From positions 1 to 33,334 of the forward strand of contig NCSJ02000425.1 in assembly GCA_002812745.2 (NCBI GenBank): a stretch of 33,334 bases of DNA, given 5' to 3'. A program made the translations under genes and the position numbers. Origin of the DNA: Scytalidium lignicola. Its lineage: Eukaryota > Ascomycota > Leotiomycetes. This document shows, in pieces, positions 21,506 through 31,574 of the stretch; position 1 is the stretch's first letter, and each line of letters opens with the position of its first letter. The notes below the pieces were generated by a model. The model saw nothing but the letters and a program-made list of their open reading frames with translations, did not search any database and was not told the origin of the DNA.

Positions 21506-21838
21506 TGTTATAATTCTTATTGTTATAACTTGATAAGCGTTAAGTAACAGCTTATAAGATGTTTGTAGTCAACAGAATATTAGGTTATGTAACTTATACA
21601 AGTAGTATAAGGTGTATAAGGGGGTATTGGATTTATACTAGTTATATAAGGTTATACTCATTTGTCTATATAAGAATATACTTCTTAAGCTTTAGTTAAG
21701 AACTTTGTATTCAACTTAAATTACAACTTTACTATATATACTTATTTATTATAATTATAAATAGCTTATTTTTACATAAACCTAACAAGAGTAACTAGAC
21801 TTACCTTATATAACTATATTATAAGAAGTCTTATAACA
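21506..21838 (+). repeat. Gypsy LTR (family 2), copy B
   Basis: It begins TGTTATAATTCTTATTGTTA and ends GTCTTATAACA, with the intact TGTTA/TAACA ends. It differs from copy A almost only by C-to-T and G-to-A. No purine tract precedes it and gag follows it, so it is a 5' LTR and not the 3' LTR of copy A. Confidence 0.82.
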
Positions 21839-21889
21839 TTTTGAATACTATTATATAAAAGTAAATTATATTAAACTTAAATAAGTATT

Positions 21890-22920
21890 AAACGAAGATA
21901 TAATGATTAGCTTNAAAAAGAAGTTCTGAAGAGAGTTCTGAAGAAAGTTTAATAAGTAAAAGCTTAAGTGAAGAAGCTGACTTAAAGGATAAAGCTATAA
22001 ACTTAACATAAGTTAGATCATTAATTGAATTAGTAATTAAAGGACTTTTAAGAGGACTCCTACCAGGACTACTAACTTTATCACTTAGACTATAGACAAC
22101 AACTATTATAAATAGTACTAAAAGATTGTCAAGAGGAAAAGTAAGAATAACTAAATTAAACTTCTTTTATAAAGATAAGAATAAGCTTAAAGTATACTTA
22201 GTATAAACAAGAACATATTTAATATTAAATAAGCAAATACTTATAAACAATATATAAAGAGTATTATAAGTAACATTATATCTTAAAGGAATTATAATAA
22301 ATTAGTTTTAATTATTCTTAAATGATTACTTCAGTTATACAAAAGATCTAATTAATAAGAAAACCTAAAAACTCTTTAATAGTTATAATAAATATATAAA
22401 GGAACTTAATAAGTTGTTCAAAGATATTAATAAAAAGAGAAACATAGAATAACATCTTTATTATCTTAAGCAAACAAGAACTGTTAATGATTATATTACC
22501 TTGTTCAAATAATATTTAATCAGGATAAACTAGAATNAAAAAGACTCTTATTATATAATATAAAAGAGGATTAAAAGATAAGATATATAATAAGTTATAT
22601 TAAAGGGTATTAGTCTTAGACTTAAAGACCTTGATTAATTAGTATATTAAAATTAGAAATCAATTATACAAGAAAAAAACTAAACAAGAAGGGATTATCT
22701 TACTTTATAAGTAAAAATAACAATTAAGTAAAGAAATTATAGTTATAAGGAGATCTTATAAACCTTGATGTAATTAGAAAGGAAAACCTTAAAAGGGTAA
22801 GAATTAAAAGCTTAAAGGAAAAAGGAATTTATTTGAAATTAACCTTAAAAAGCTAAAAGACTAAAAGGAAAAAAAAGTTATGTTTTAAACATAAACTTCT
22901 TAAGCATTTTACTAGTAATC
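21890..22920 (+). pseudogene. Gypsy gag, copy B, interrupted in its zinc knuckle
   Basis: It repeats the gag of copy A with the same landmarks: acidic leader, KVRITKLNFFYKDKNKLKVYL, NSYNKYIKELNKLFKDINKK, YYLKQTRTVNDYI. It ends inside the nucleocapsid knuckle, LCFKHKLLKHFTSN, at 22920. The next base begins the LTR of copy C. Everything 3' of the knuckle is missing from the window. Confidence 0.78.
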
Positions 22921-23279
22921 TGTTACGGGTTTTACTGTAACACGCTAATTGGTGTAGGCCTGAGGCTTGGTACAGATATGTTGTACAAGAGAACCTGACA
23001 ATTAGACAGTCATGTGATAAGGACCTAGGACTTAGGGGGTCCAGGGTCCGTGGGCTTAGGACCTAGGAACCTAGGGGTCTAAGGGTTTAAGGGTATTTCA
23101 TTAGCTATATAAGCACACTGTAGGAACATGAGAGTAGACTCCTTATGTTCAATCTAAATACATTATTGTATCCTACCTTCGACTTAGCAACCTGTTTGTG
23201 TGTTATATATTTCTGTTGTCCTTGAACATCTACCTTATCCTTGGTTATCCAGTGACTTGGATGATGTAGTTTTATAACA
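22921..23279 (+). repeat. Gypsy LTR (family 1), 5' LTR of copy C
   Basis: It begins TGTTACGGGTTTTACTGTAA and ends TTTTATAACA. It is homologous to 937-1297 but much less mutated: CCTAGG and GGGGGTCC-type GC-rich blocks survive. TATATAAGCAC near 23108 could be its TATA box. The first bases resemble the family 2 LTR start, as do the bases just after the end (TTTTGAATA). Confidence 0.85.
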
Positions 23280-23339
23280 TTTTGAATATTACTTATCTTG
23301 ATAAATCAGGATTTGGAAATAGACATATTAGTAGATAAT

Positions 23340-24760
23340 AACAATAAACAATAACTTGAAGAAGATTTTAAAGAAGGCTTTAAAGAAGAATCTGAAGAGA
23401 GATCTAAGGAAGTATTTGAGGAAAGTTCAGAAGATAACTTTGAAGAAGACTAAGGTGAAGACTAGATTATTAAGAAAGCTAATATCTAAGAAGGAATGTT
23501 AGAGGAAGTTGTTATACTACCAAAGTAACTTATTAAGTTAACAGAAGGATTAACTGTTAGAAAATTGTTAAGAGCTTCAAGGAAGAAGTTAGTAACTTTA
23601 TTACTTAAACCTAACCTAAAACTAGTCTAAGTACTAAGAGCTCTAAGCCTGGACTTGGAGTTAAACTCTGAGCTAGAGGACAACATTAAACAAGTTCTGA
23701 TAGTAATACCTAAGGAAGTTAAAATTGTTAGGCTAGACTTGTTCTATAAGGACAAAAAGAAGCTTAAGGCATATCTAGCATAAACAAGAACTTATTTGGT
23801 ATTGAATGATTACTTATTGCTTAAAGACATGTATAAGGTTTTGTAAGTATTAACATACTTAAAAGGAATAGTTAAGACTTGGTTTTAACCTTTTAAGAAT
23901 GAGTAGTTTGCAATGAACAGAGGAATGATGAACTAAGGGGTAAGAAACATTATTAAGAGTTAAGCTAACTATATTAGAGAATTTAAACAATTGTATAAAG
24001 ATGTTGATAAGAAGAAGAATGCTAAAAGACAATTAACTTACCTTAAACAAACCAAGAGCCTTAGTGAATATGCAATGTTATATTGTTAGTATACAGTATT
24101 AATCAACTGAGAGGAAAAGGCATATATACACCAGTATCAGACTAGGTTAAAAGACTCTATTAAGGAAGAATTGTACTGACAATCTGTAATTACTATGTTC
24201 GATACCTTAGTAAATTTGTCTATCAAGATCAGGAATAAGTAATATAAGATGATCTTGGACAAAAAAGAAGGATCCTACTTTAACTATAAGAAGACTAACA
24301 ACAAGAAGGATTATAAGGATCTTATGAAGTTAAATACCATGAAGAAAGGAAAAACATTTAAAGGTAAAGGAAGAAAGCACTTTAAAGGGAAAAGCAAAAA
24401 GAGGAATTCCTTTAGAATTTCCCCTGAGGAACTTGACAAAAGAAGAAAGAATAAGTTATGTTTCAAGTATAAACTTCTTAGACATATAACAAATACTTAT
24501 AAGAAGGACAATAAGTTAAGTATAGTAGTTAAAGTCAAAGTTATGAGAATCTTAAGAATTATGAATATTCTATCCAAATCATCAGAAGAGGAAAGTTTAA
24601 ATGAGGAAGGGAATTCCTTAGAAGAAGAAGAAGAACAACAAGACTTAATAATTATACTACATATTATTGTTAAAACTGATGTAGACAAAATAGCAATAAC
24701 AAGAACCCTTGAGGTAGATTTTGTACTAATAAGAAGGACTTAACATATAAGACATCCTTA
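23340..24760 (+). pseudogene. Gypsy gag, copy C (dead)
   Basis: An acidic Glu-rich leader (EEDFKEGFKEESEE) is followed by the gag core with LDLFYKDKKKLKAYL, TRTYLVLNDYLLLKDMYKVL, ANYIREFKQLYKDVDKKK and YLKQTKSLSEYA. An open 164-codon stretch (24249-24743) holds a Lys-rich segment (KKGKTFKGKGRKHFKGK) and the knuckle LCFKYKLLRHITNTYKK at about 24456, CX2CX4HX4C with two Cys turned to Tyr. Gag would form the particle. Basic residues around the knuckle suit RNA binding. Confidence 0.8.
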
Positions 24761-25779
24761 GAATCAAGAGGAAGCTGTTAACCTAAATAGATAAAGATCT
24801 ATACTAAGAGTTAGTAGAATCTGGATGATCATGCCAACAGAGTTCAAGGTTATACTAACAGAGTAATACCTTGTTTTTAGAGAATTATTAATCTTGAAAT
24901 ATTATCTTATGATTAGCATAAGAAGACTAAGAAGATAAAAGATCCTAGACAAGAGTTAACTTTATAGAACTGTATAATAAGAAGAAGTAATTGTCAAGGA
25001 ATAAGAACTTAATCTTGAAGATCTTGCTTTAGTCTATAAGATTAACTTGTAAAGTATCATTATAAAGAAAGGATCATGTGAATTCTTCTTATTAGTNAAA
25101 AAGAACTTAGATCCAAGATGACTTTGATTAAATGCTTAAGGACATCTGGATAATGATAAAAGAGGGATTAAGCTATGTTGTATAAAGGTGATATAATATT
25201 CAACATAAAGGACTTCTGATAATAACTTTCTAACAAGATTATTTNAAAAGTAAAAACACAGTATAAAGAAATCTAAGGTCTAAGGAAATCAGTAAAACAA
25301 CTACTTGAAGTTAAATAGTATTATACTTAACAAGAGTAAAAGGAATTAGTAGAAATTGTTGTTAAACAAGTTAACTAAGATGTAAAAGTATTAACTATAA
25401 TTAATAAACTAGAAAAAGATTCATTACCTTTAGAAGTACTTATTATGTTATCAGAGGAAGATGAGTTGATACAAAGGATTAATTAACAGTTTAACCAAGA
25501 AGTAGTAATACACCCTTTGAATTCTGCAAAAAGAATTCTTAAGGAAAGTAATGTTTTAATTATTAAGATAAGGGAATGCCTTAAAAACAAGATGACAGAA
25601 TAAGTACAAGATGTATACACATTTATAGAAGATAAAAGCTTAGATAGACTAAGACTACAGAATCTTAATGAAAAACAAATAATATTGTTTGAAGAACTTT
25701 AAGAAAATGTTAAAGATTTGGAAATCAAAGATGATATATCAGTTAATAATGTTAAAAATGTTAATTTTTACTCTATGAA
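24761..25779 (+). pseudogene. Gypsy gag-pol linker, copy C
   Basis: Coding-like but without a recognisable domain. It is rich in Glu/Lys with several stops and Ns at 25097 and 25245, including QDVKVLTIINKLEKDSLPL-type and DKSLDRLRLQNLNEKQI text. Its position between the knuckle and protease suggests the linker of the Gag-Pol polyprotein. Confidence 0.5.
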
Positions 25780-26200
25780 TAATGAAAGTTTATTATATAT
25801 TAACATAATGTTATATAGAAAGCTAATAAGGGCCTTGATTGATTTAAAAGCTAAAAGGAACTTCATCAGTAAACAAATTATAAAATGACTTAGACTTAGT
25901 ATAAGAGTTAAAGATAATAACTACTTGATATTATTAGTAAACAGTATTAAAGTTTAGAAGTATGTCAACATCCAAACTTAAAACTTAAACATAAGGTATA
26001 GTAAAAGCTATTAAGAGAAGATATCTTTTGATATTACAAGGTTAAGGACATATTAAGTAATATTAAGAATTGAATAAATAAAGAAGTATAATCTAATAAT
26101 TGATTGGAGAATAAGTATGATTACCTTCTTAGAAGAAGTTATGTCTTTAAGAGTTGTTTATATCAATGAAATTATAAAACATATTCTTGAAGAATATTAT
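25780..26200 (+). pseudogene. Gypsy protease, copy C (dead)
   Basis: INIMLYRKLIRALIDLKAKRNFISKQI contains the aspartic protease site: the Asp remains while the Ser of Asp-Ser-Gly/Arg has become Leu (TCA to TTA). The flap-side text YLILLVNSIKV, a second strand FDITRLRTYQVILRIE with one stop, and IIDWR follow as in the family. It would cut the polyprotein during particle maturation. Confidence 0.75.
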
Positions 26201-26229
26201 AAATAACTAGAGTTATTCATNAAAAAGAC

Positions 26230-27600
26230 TTGATGATTTAGCCTTATCTAAGTACAAATTATAAAATCATAAGATAAAGCTCAAAGAGGAGTTTAGATTA
26301 GCTTATAGACTAATTTACTAAACAACTCTTGTTGAGAATAAAGTGATAAAGAAATAATTACTCAAGAAAATGATACTTAGAGGTTTATACAGAAAAGGTT
26401 ATGATAAAGCTAAAGTACCATTACATTATACAAAGAAAGGAGATGACTTGTTAGGACAACCTTGTAATAATTACAAATACTTGAATAATAAAACTAAGAA
26501 GGACTAATATCTCTTACCATTAATAAATTTAATAATGGATAAGTTGAAGGGAGTTGTTATATTCATTAAGCTGGACTTGTAATTAGTATTTAATCTAGTT
26601 AAGATTAAAAGAGGTAATAAGTAGAAAATTACTATTCGAACAAAATACAGATTATTTAAGCTATTAGTTATAACATTTAGTATAACTAATACTCTAACAA
26701 CATAACAAAGAATAATAGACTGGATATTAGAAAAATACCTAGAGAAATTCATGATAGTATACCTTGACAATATAATTATATACTCAAAAAGTATCAAAGA
26801 ATATAAGGAGTATGTCAAGCTTATTTTACAAGTGTTGTAAGAGGCAGAATTGTGCTGTAAACTGGTAAAATGCGAATTTTATAAAGAACAAGTTCAATTC
26901 TTAAGATATTGTATTTTTAAAGAAAGAATAAAAACCCTTGATAATAAGATTCAGTNAATCAAAGAATAAAAAGCACTTAAGATAGTTAAGTAACTATAAA
27001 GTTTCTTAGGGTTAGCCAACTATTATCAAAGATTTATAAAGGATTATTCTAAAATCTTTATATTATTAACTGAACTCATGAAGAAAGATCAAGCTTATAA
27101 ATGGAATAATGTTACAAGGAAAGTATTCTAAAGTATTAAGGATACCTTTGTAAAAGGAGGTTTCTTAGGAATCTTCAATCTTAAGAAAAGAATAAGAATT
27201 GAAACTAATGCTTTTGATGTAGTATTAGGAGTTGTATTATCATAATTATAATAGATTAGTAAATGACATTACCAAGTACTATTAACATTTTAGTCAAGAA
27301 AGCTAAATACTATAAAAAAGAAACTATTAAACATCAGATAAAGAGATGTTAACCATTGTAAAAGCTTTAAAGTACTAGAGAGTATATGTTGTTGGATCTA
27401 GCAAGATAGTTAATATACTTTCAGACTACTATAACCTTTAATACTTTATAACTACCAAGTAGTTGAATATTAAGCAAGTATAATAAACAAAGAAATTATC
27501 CAAATATAATTTTAAGATTACTTATGTTAAAGGAGAGGACAATAGAAGAGTAAATGTTCTAAGTCAGAAACTTAAGTACTTAACTAAAGNAAAAAGAAGA
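26230..27600 (+). pseudogene. Gypsy reverse transcriptase and RNase H, copy C (dead)
   Basis: Reverse transcriptase landmarks in order: YKYLNNKTKKD, LPLINLIMDKLKGVVIFIKLDL, KYRLFKLLVITFSITN, IIDWILEKYLEKFMIVYLDNIIIYSKS, CKLVKCEFYKEQVQFL and [17 protein letters not shown]. The YLDD box reads YLDN because the second Asp codon is AAT at 26769-26771. RNase H follows: RIRIETNAFDVVLGVVLS, FKVLE and NFKITYVKGEDNRRVNVLSQKL. Stops lie mostly at Gln and Trp positions. An N at 26956 coincides with a frame change. Confidence 0.85.
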
Positions 27601-27759
27601 AAGCAAACTTATATTAAAGGAAGATAAGGACAAATTCTTAGTATACAATAGAGAGCAACTCATGGTTATTATAGTTATAACAAACAAGCATTAGGCTGAT
27701 CAAATTAAAAAAAGCAACTNAAAAAGGNAAAAAGAGGAAAATGCATTACTAAACATGAT

Positions 27760-28370
27760 TAGAGGTGAATAAGAGAAAATTAAAAACATTTGGTATAAGA
27801 ATAAAAGGTTATACATACTAACAAAACTAGCAGAAGAGTTTGTTAAAGAACAGTATAGCTTGTTGTATAACAAACATATAAGAGTAACTTAATACTATTA
27901 CTAAATTAATAAGAATCACTTTATTATGAAATTATGATCAGTAGTTAAAAGGGTAATCACTAAATACAAAATCTATAAGAAAGCTAAGAATCCAAGAAGG
28001 AAGCTTTAAGGACAATTATACCTTACACAAATACTTAACAATCTATAAGAATTAATTAAATAGGATTTTATTATGAAATTATTAGTTTTTACAAATTATA
28101 CAATAAAGGTCAAGTATGACTTCATCTTTGTAGTAACTGAACATTATACTAATTTTACAATATTTGAATTGTTCAAAAAGACTTAGAGAGTAAAAGAGGT
28201 AGTTAATATATTCTTATAAAGAATAATATCCTAGTAAGGATTATTAAAACAAATAATCTTTGATAAAAATACTAGATTCATATCTAAGTTTTAAGAAATG
28301 ATAACAATAAGAATAAGAGTCAAGAAGAAGTTGTCAACAGTATAATATCTACAAACTAATAAAAAAATAA
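27760..28370 (+). pseudogene. Gypsy integrase, copy C, truncated (dead)
   Basis: The zinc-binding domain is readable: YSLLYNKHIRVT (His), NHFIMKL, then KYKIYKKAKNPRRKL, where two Cys positions are now Tyr. The catalytic core starts with DFIMKLLVFTNYT, VKYDFIFVVTEHYTNFTIFELF, IIFDKNTRFISKF and VKKKLSTV, then fades at about 28360 where a Gln-Thr-Asp-X-Gln-Thr-Glu segment is expected. The third catalytic acid, the C-terminal domain and a chromodomain are absent, so the element was cut here. Confidence 0.8.
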
Positions 28371-28375
28371 AAAAA

Positions 28376-29593
28376 TGGAAAACAAAATCCCCCCAAGCTA
28401 CAACCATCTCTACATAAGCCTCCCTTTCCCCCTAATAAAATATTCCACTCCTCAGTTAAACCCCGGCGCCGCGCGTACTTTAGAAATAAAGCTGCTGCAT
28501 ACCTACACATACTGACCCACTATATCAATTGTTTATAATTCTAGCCTAAATTAAGATAAATGCTTTTTTTTTGTAAAAACGGCGGGGGAAGATCATGATG
28601 AGAAAAAAAANTTGCAGTGTACTCTTACGTGGTGATTAACAAGCAGAAAGGTGAATAACACAAATGGGAGACTTCAGGATTCAAGATTCAATATCATCAC
28701 TCAACATGCTAAAAAAAAAGCATTCTAAATTATTCTCCTCTCACATCTACCTAAAAGTTCTCTCTACGCATCCATCATCATCAGCTACAGCGGCGGGGGC
28801 ATAAATTTCCTTGCACTCCATCTCATAAAATTCATCCGTTCGTTTTCCATAACGAACTAGCAGCAGGTACAAAGCGCTATCTCGCCCCAGTCCCTGTATG
28901 TGGTATAAAGCATGTTAAAAAGCATAACATTGCAGAAAGAAGAAGAAGAAAACAGATCCGTATCGCAAAAATGCTAGGTAGGGCAGAGCAAACAAGGGGT
29001 AGGTTGCAAGGCAAGACGCTTGCTTGCTTATACCACCCTTCCGCCCCAAAAAAAGAAGCCCCCAAAAAGCCAATCCAGTCCAGTCAAAATGCCAGTCATT
29101 CATGGTATATATAGATGCATATATAATCGCGATCCAGTAAATCCAAACATAAACGAGTTGGAGGTTCGAAAATCGAGATCAGGGATCGTAATAGTTCGGT
29201 TGTGTCGATTCCAAAATCAAGAGGGCCCATCCTCATCTCAAAAGCGTATACCCATTTCAAGAAAAACCCCCCCATTTTCTCCCGGTAAATAAATAAAAAA
29301 ACACCAGACCCCAATTATCCATTTGGCCCGCCCCTCCTTCCATAATTCCATGAAAAAAAATTAATTTGCGCCCCCCCAAATTCGTGAATTCTTTTTTCCC
29401 ATGTCCCCCATTATCCGCTTTTTCCCTTTGTATCGCGGCCGTGAACCCAAAAATAAACATAAATTATAAAAAATCGGAAGAAGGAAAAACATTTGTACAG
29501 GAGGATTTATGCATACTGTATGTGATATATGCAATCCTCGGTCTCGTCTCTCGTCTCTCTTCTCTTTCTCTTTCGACAAGGGTTTCGCGGCAT
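28376..29593. other. host intergenic region, 3' side of the receptor gene
   Basis: Composition changes from RIP-like AT-rich to balanced at about 28,370. There are many homopolymer runs (C7, A8-9) and an N at 28611. No frame shows a recognisable domain; the overlapping short frames at 28.9-29.5 kb on both strands are low-complexity. The 3' untranslated region and poly(A) site of the - strand gene should be here. AATAAA overlaps its stop codon on the - strand. Confidence 0.5.
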
Positions 29594-31356
29594 TTATTTC
29601 TTTTGAAGTAAACCTCCAACATCTCGCAGCGAAGGTGCTGTCGGCTGTCTCGCAAGATGTGCTGGTGGAAGATCTCTTGAATAAGAATGACTGGGCACAG
29701 AGGGCCCTTCTCTCAAGAAAGACTGTAATTCGTAAGTCCCTGATCTGTCGAGCCGAGTTCGTGGTCCCAACAGTCCCCCAACATCCTGTAGGAACACTGT
29801 TGAACCACGTCTCAGGGGCGGGGGAGACAGGCCGCCGTTCTGATCGAAAGAGGAGGTTGCGTGCAGAGGGCCTAGGCTCTCGCCGTCGGGATCGAGTGTT
29901 CGTGATGAGCTGGCTCTTCGGTTGGATGGTTCGTCATCGAGAAGGCCGCCGACATCGAAAAAGGCGACCTTGCGGGACGGGGAGGCCGTAGAATCCCTTC
30001 TATCTGCTGGTCGTGTTGACATATCGGAGACCTTGACCAGTTCAGTTTCTTCGCTATAATCAGATCGACCAGTGGGGAAGCTCCAGTCAGGACTCACGCT
30101 GCCCATTTCCGTGCTCATTCCCATACGCTGGGCCTTGATGGGGATGGCTGCGGTAGCCATAGGTGCTGGACGTGGACTGGAAGCGGTCGAAGCCTCAATG
30201 GCACCTCGAAGTTCCGGGTCAATACCGAGACCAAGATCACGAACGAGATCTTCGTCGGATCCCCAATGGCGGACGAGCGTGCCACGGCGAGATGTCGTCC
30301 GCTCTACGCTGTCGGTGAGGGAACCGAACTTCCAGCGCTGCTTCTTAACGCCGCGGTCACGGACGAAGGAGCCCAGGACGAGTGCGTTAGCTACGCTTGT
30401 AGCGAAGAGGATCTCGACGGAGGCTAGTAGGGAACGATATTGCTGACGGCCGTGACGGTCGATGATGTTGGGCATCCGGTAGAGGGCGACTCCGACGGGA
30501 AGGAGAGAACCAGCGAAGAGCAGGACGAGTTGGATCTTACGCTTGAGGCCCATGTGAGAACGAATGATGATGGGGATGGGGAAGATGACGAGGAGTAGAT
30601 CGGTGATGACATTGCAAGTGCCCATGGTGATTAACTGAGCATACGCCTGGCGACATTGTCCTCCTGGGTCGGGAATGACCTGGAAGTAATGGGAGAAGGG
30701 GTGGCATTCGCTGAGATCGGCTATGAAGATGGCGATGAAGGTGACGAGAAGGAAGTATCTGATGAAGACGAGCATGCGTTCGTATGACTCTCTCCAGATG
30801 TTGTAGGTGAGCCGCTTGAAGAATTCTGTGATGGTGAATTTCAGCATCCATAGCCTGGTTGAAATATAAAGTTAGCAATCAAAGTCAATCATAGTCGATG
30901 AGACGGTAAAATGACAAAGTAGAATAATAGCATGAGATATAGAAAAAAAGATAGGAATAAAAAATAATTATTTCTTTTCTTTTTTNGCCCATGATCATAA
31001 TTCTTTTTAGAAGGGGGCTCCACATACGTTCCAGCGTAGAATAACCTTGACACCAGCACCAATTTACTCCCAATGATCCGGCGACGAATCTCTTCATCGG
31101 ATATGCCGGTGGTCACGGTATTGTTGGTTCCAAACAGCAAGACTACATGGACCAGACCCATGCGAATCAACAACGGTATTATAGTGGCCAGTGCAATGCG
31201 ATCCTCCCTAAACAACTTCTCACTCCTGATATAGCGGCCGCATACCCGGAAGAGGATGATGACGGCAGAGAAGACGGTGCACCACCAGGAAACCAGCAGC
31301 GTAGCCTTGTCATCGCGAAAGGATCGCAATGGCGGTGGAGAGGAGTACAGCGACAT
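29594..31356 (-). CDS. seven-transmembrane rhodopsin-like (SAT4-type) fungal membrane protein
   Basis: Two exons, 31356-31028 and 30854-29594, join in phase to give 529 aa. The ATG at 31356 has A at -3 and starts the first hydrophobic unit in frame. Seven membrane segments can be seen at about residues 18-38, 53-76, 98-120, 136-157, 182-207, 217-237 and 252-272. The loop after segment 4 reads ECHPFSHYF and DPGGQCRQ, the conserved Cys/Pro-Phe/Tyr-aromatic and second Cys signature of the fungal rhodopsin-domain (SAT4/Pth11-related) family. The tail of about 250 residues is Ser/Arg-rich and cytoplasmic by topology. It carries DVGGLL at about 410-415, 467-472 and 521-526, the last four residues from the end. 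Some relatives act as G-protein-coupled sensors; here the ligand and function are unknown. The gene is intact, about 1.2 kb from the dead Gypsy. Confidence 0.85.
30855..31027 (-). other. intron of the receptor gene
   Basis: Donor GTATGT at 31027, branch-like GCTAAC at 30876-30871 and acceptor CAACCAG ending at 30855. Removal of 173 nt joins ...FYAG-T-LWMLKF... within membrane segment 3, which restores the family pattern. The middle is AT-rich and contains an N at 30986 next to a T/A run, so the exact length is uncertain. Confidence 0.85.
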
Positions 31357-31556
31357 ATTTTTGTTTTGCAGGAGCGGACCAGGAAAGCTTCACCACGCGC
31401 GTCCACCTCTCTTCTCACTGAGGAGGAGGGACGAGCGTGGAGGAAAGTTTTTGAGGAAGAGAAGTCGCAACCACACAACTAATGTACTCTCACTCGCAAA
31501 CACATACACTCAAGTCCTGTGGGTAGGAAATCGAGCGGCGGTCAATTACAACGGTT

Positions 31557-31574
31557 CATCATCATCATCATCAT
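31557..31574 (+). repeat. CAT trinucleotide microsatellite
   Basis: Six perfect CAT units upstream of the receptor start codon, next to a long pyrimidine tract. Confidence 0.95.

Larger units (their letters stand above)
22921..28370 (+). mobile_element. Gypsy copy C, nested in copy B, truncated in integrase
   Basis: A family 1 LTR is followed by gag, protease, reverse transcriptase, RNase H and most of integrase, all on the + strand and in Gypsy order. It starts inside copy B's gag and ends abruptly at the AT/GC boundary near 28370, without chromodomain or 3' LTR. It is the most complete Gypsy in the window. Confidence 0.85.

Noticed and set aside
17810..21838. Copies A and B as the 5' and 3' LTRs of one internally deleted Gypsy
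   Set aside because: No purine tract precedes 21506, and gag follows the second LTR, so it is a 5' LTR of another copy.
24497..24688. Ser-rich - strand frame in Gypsy gag
   Set aside because: Exact shadow of the Glu/Lys-rich gag C-terminus on the coding strand.
1..28370. Alternative genetic code, because TAA and TAG fall at Gln positions throughout
   Set aside because: TGA at Arg, TAG at Trp, Cys-to-Tyr and Asp-to-Asn changes occur as well. LTR copies, which are not translated, show the same transitions, so mutation explains the stops.
29509..29991. A 160-codon + strand frame overlapping the receptor's last exon
   Set aside because: Arg-rich shadow of the receptor's Ser/Arg-rich tail, with no domain of its own.
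30889..31356. Receptor first exon continuing to 30889 as a separate 155-aa protein
   Set aside because: The extra part is AT-rich intron with an N. Splicing at 31027/30855 restores the third membrane segment in phase.
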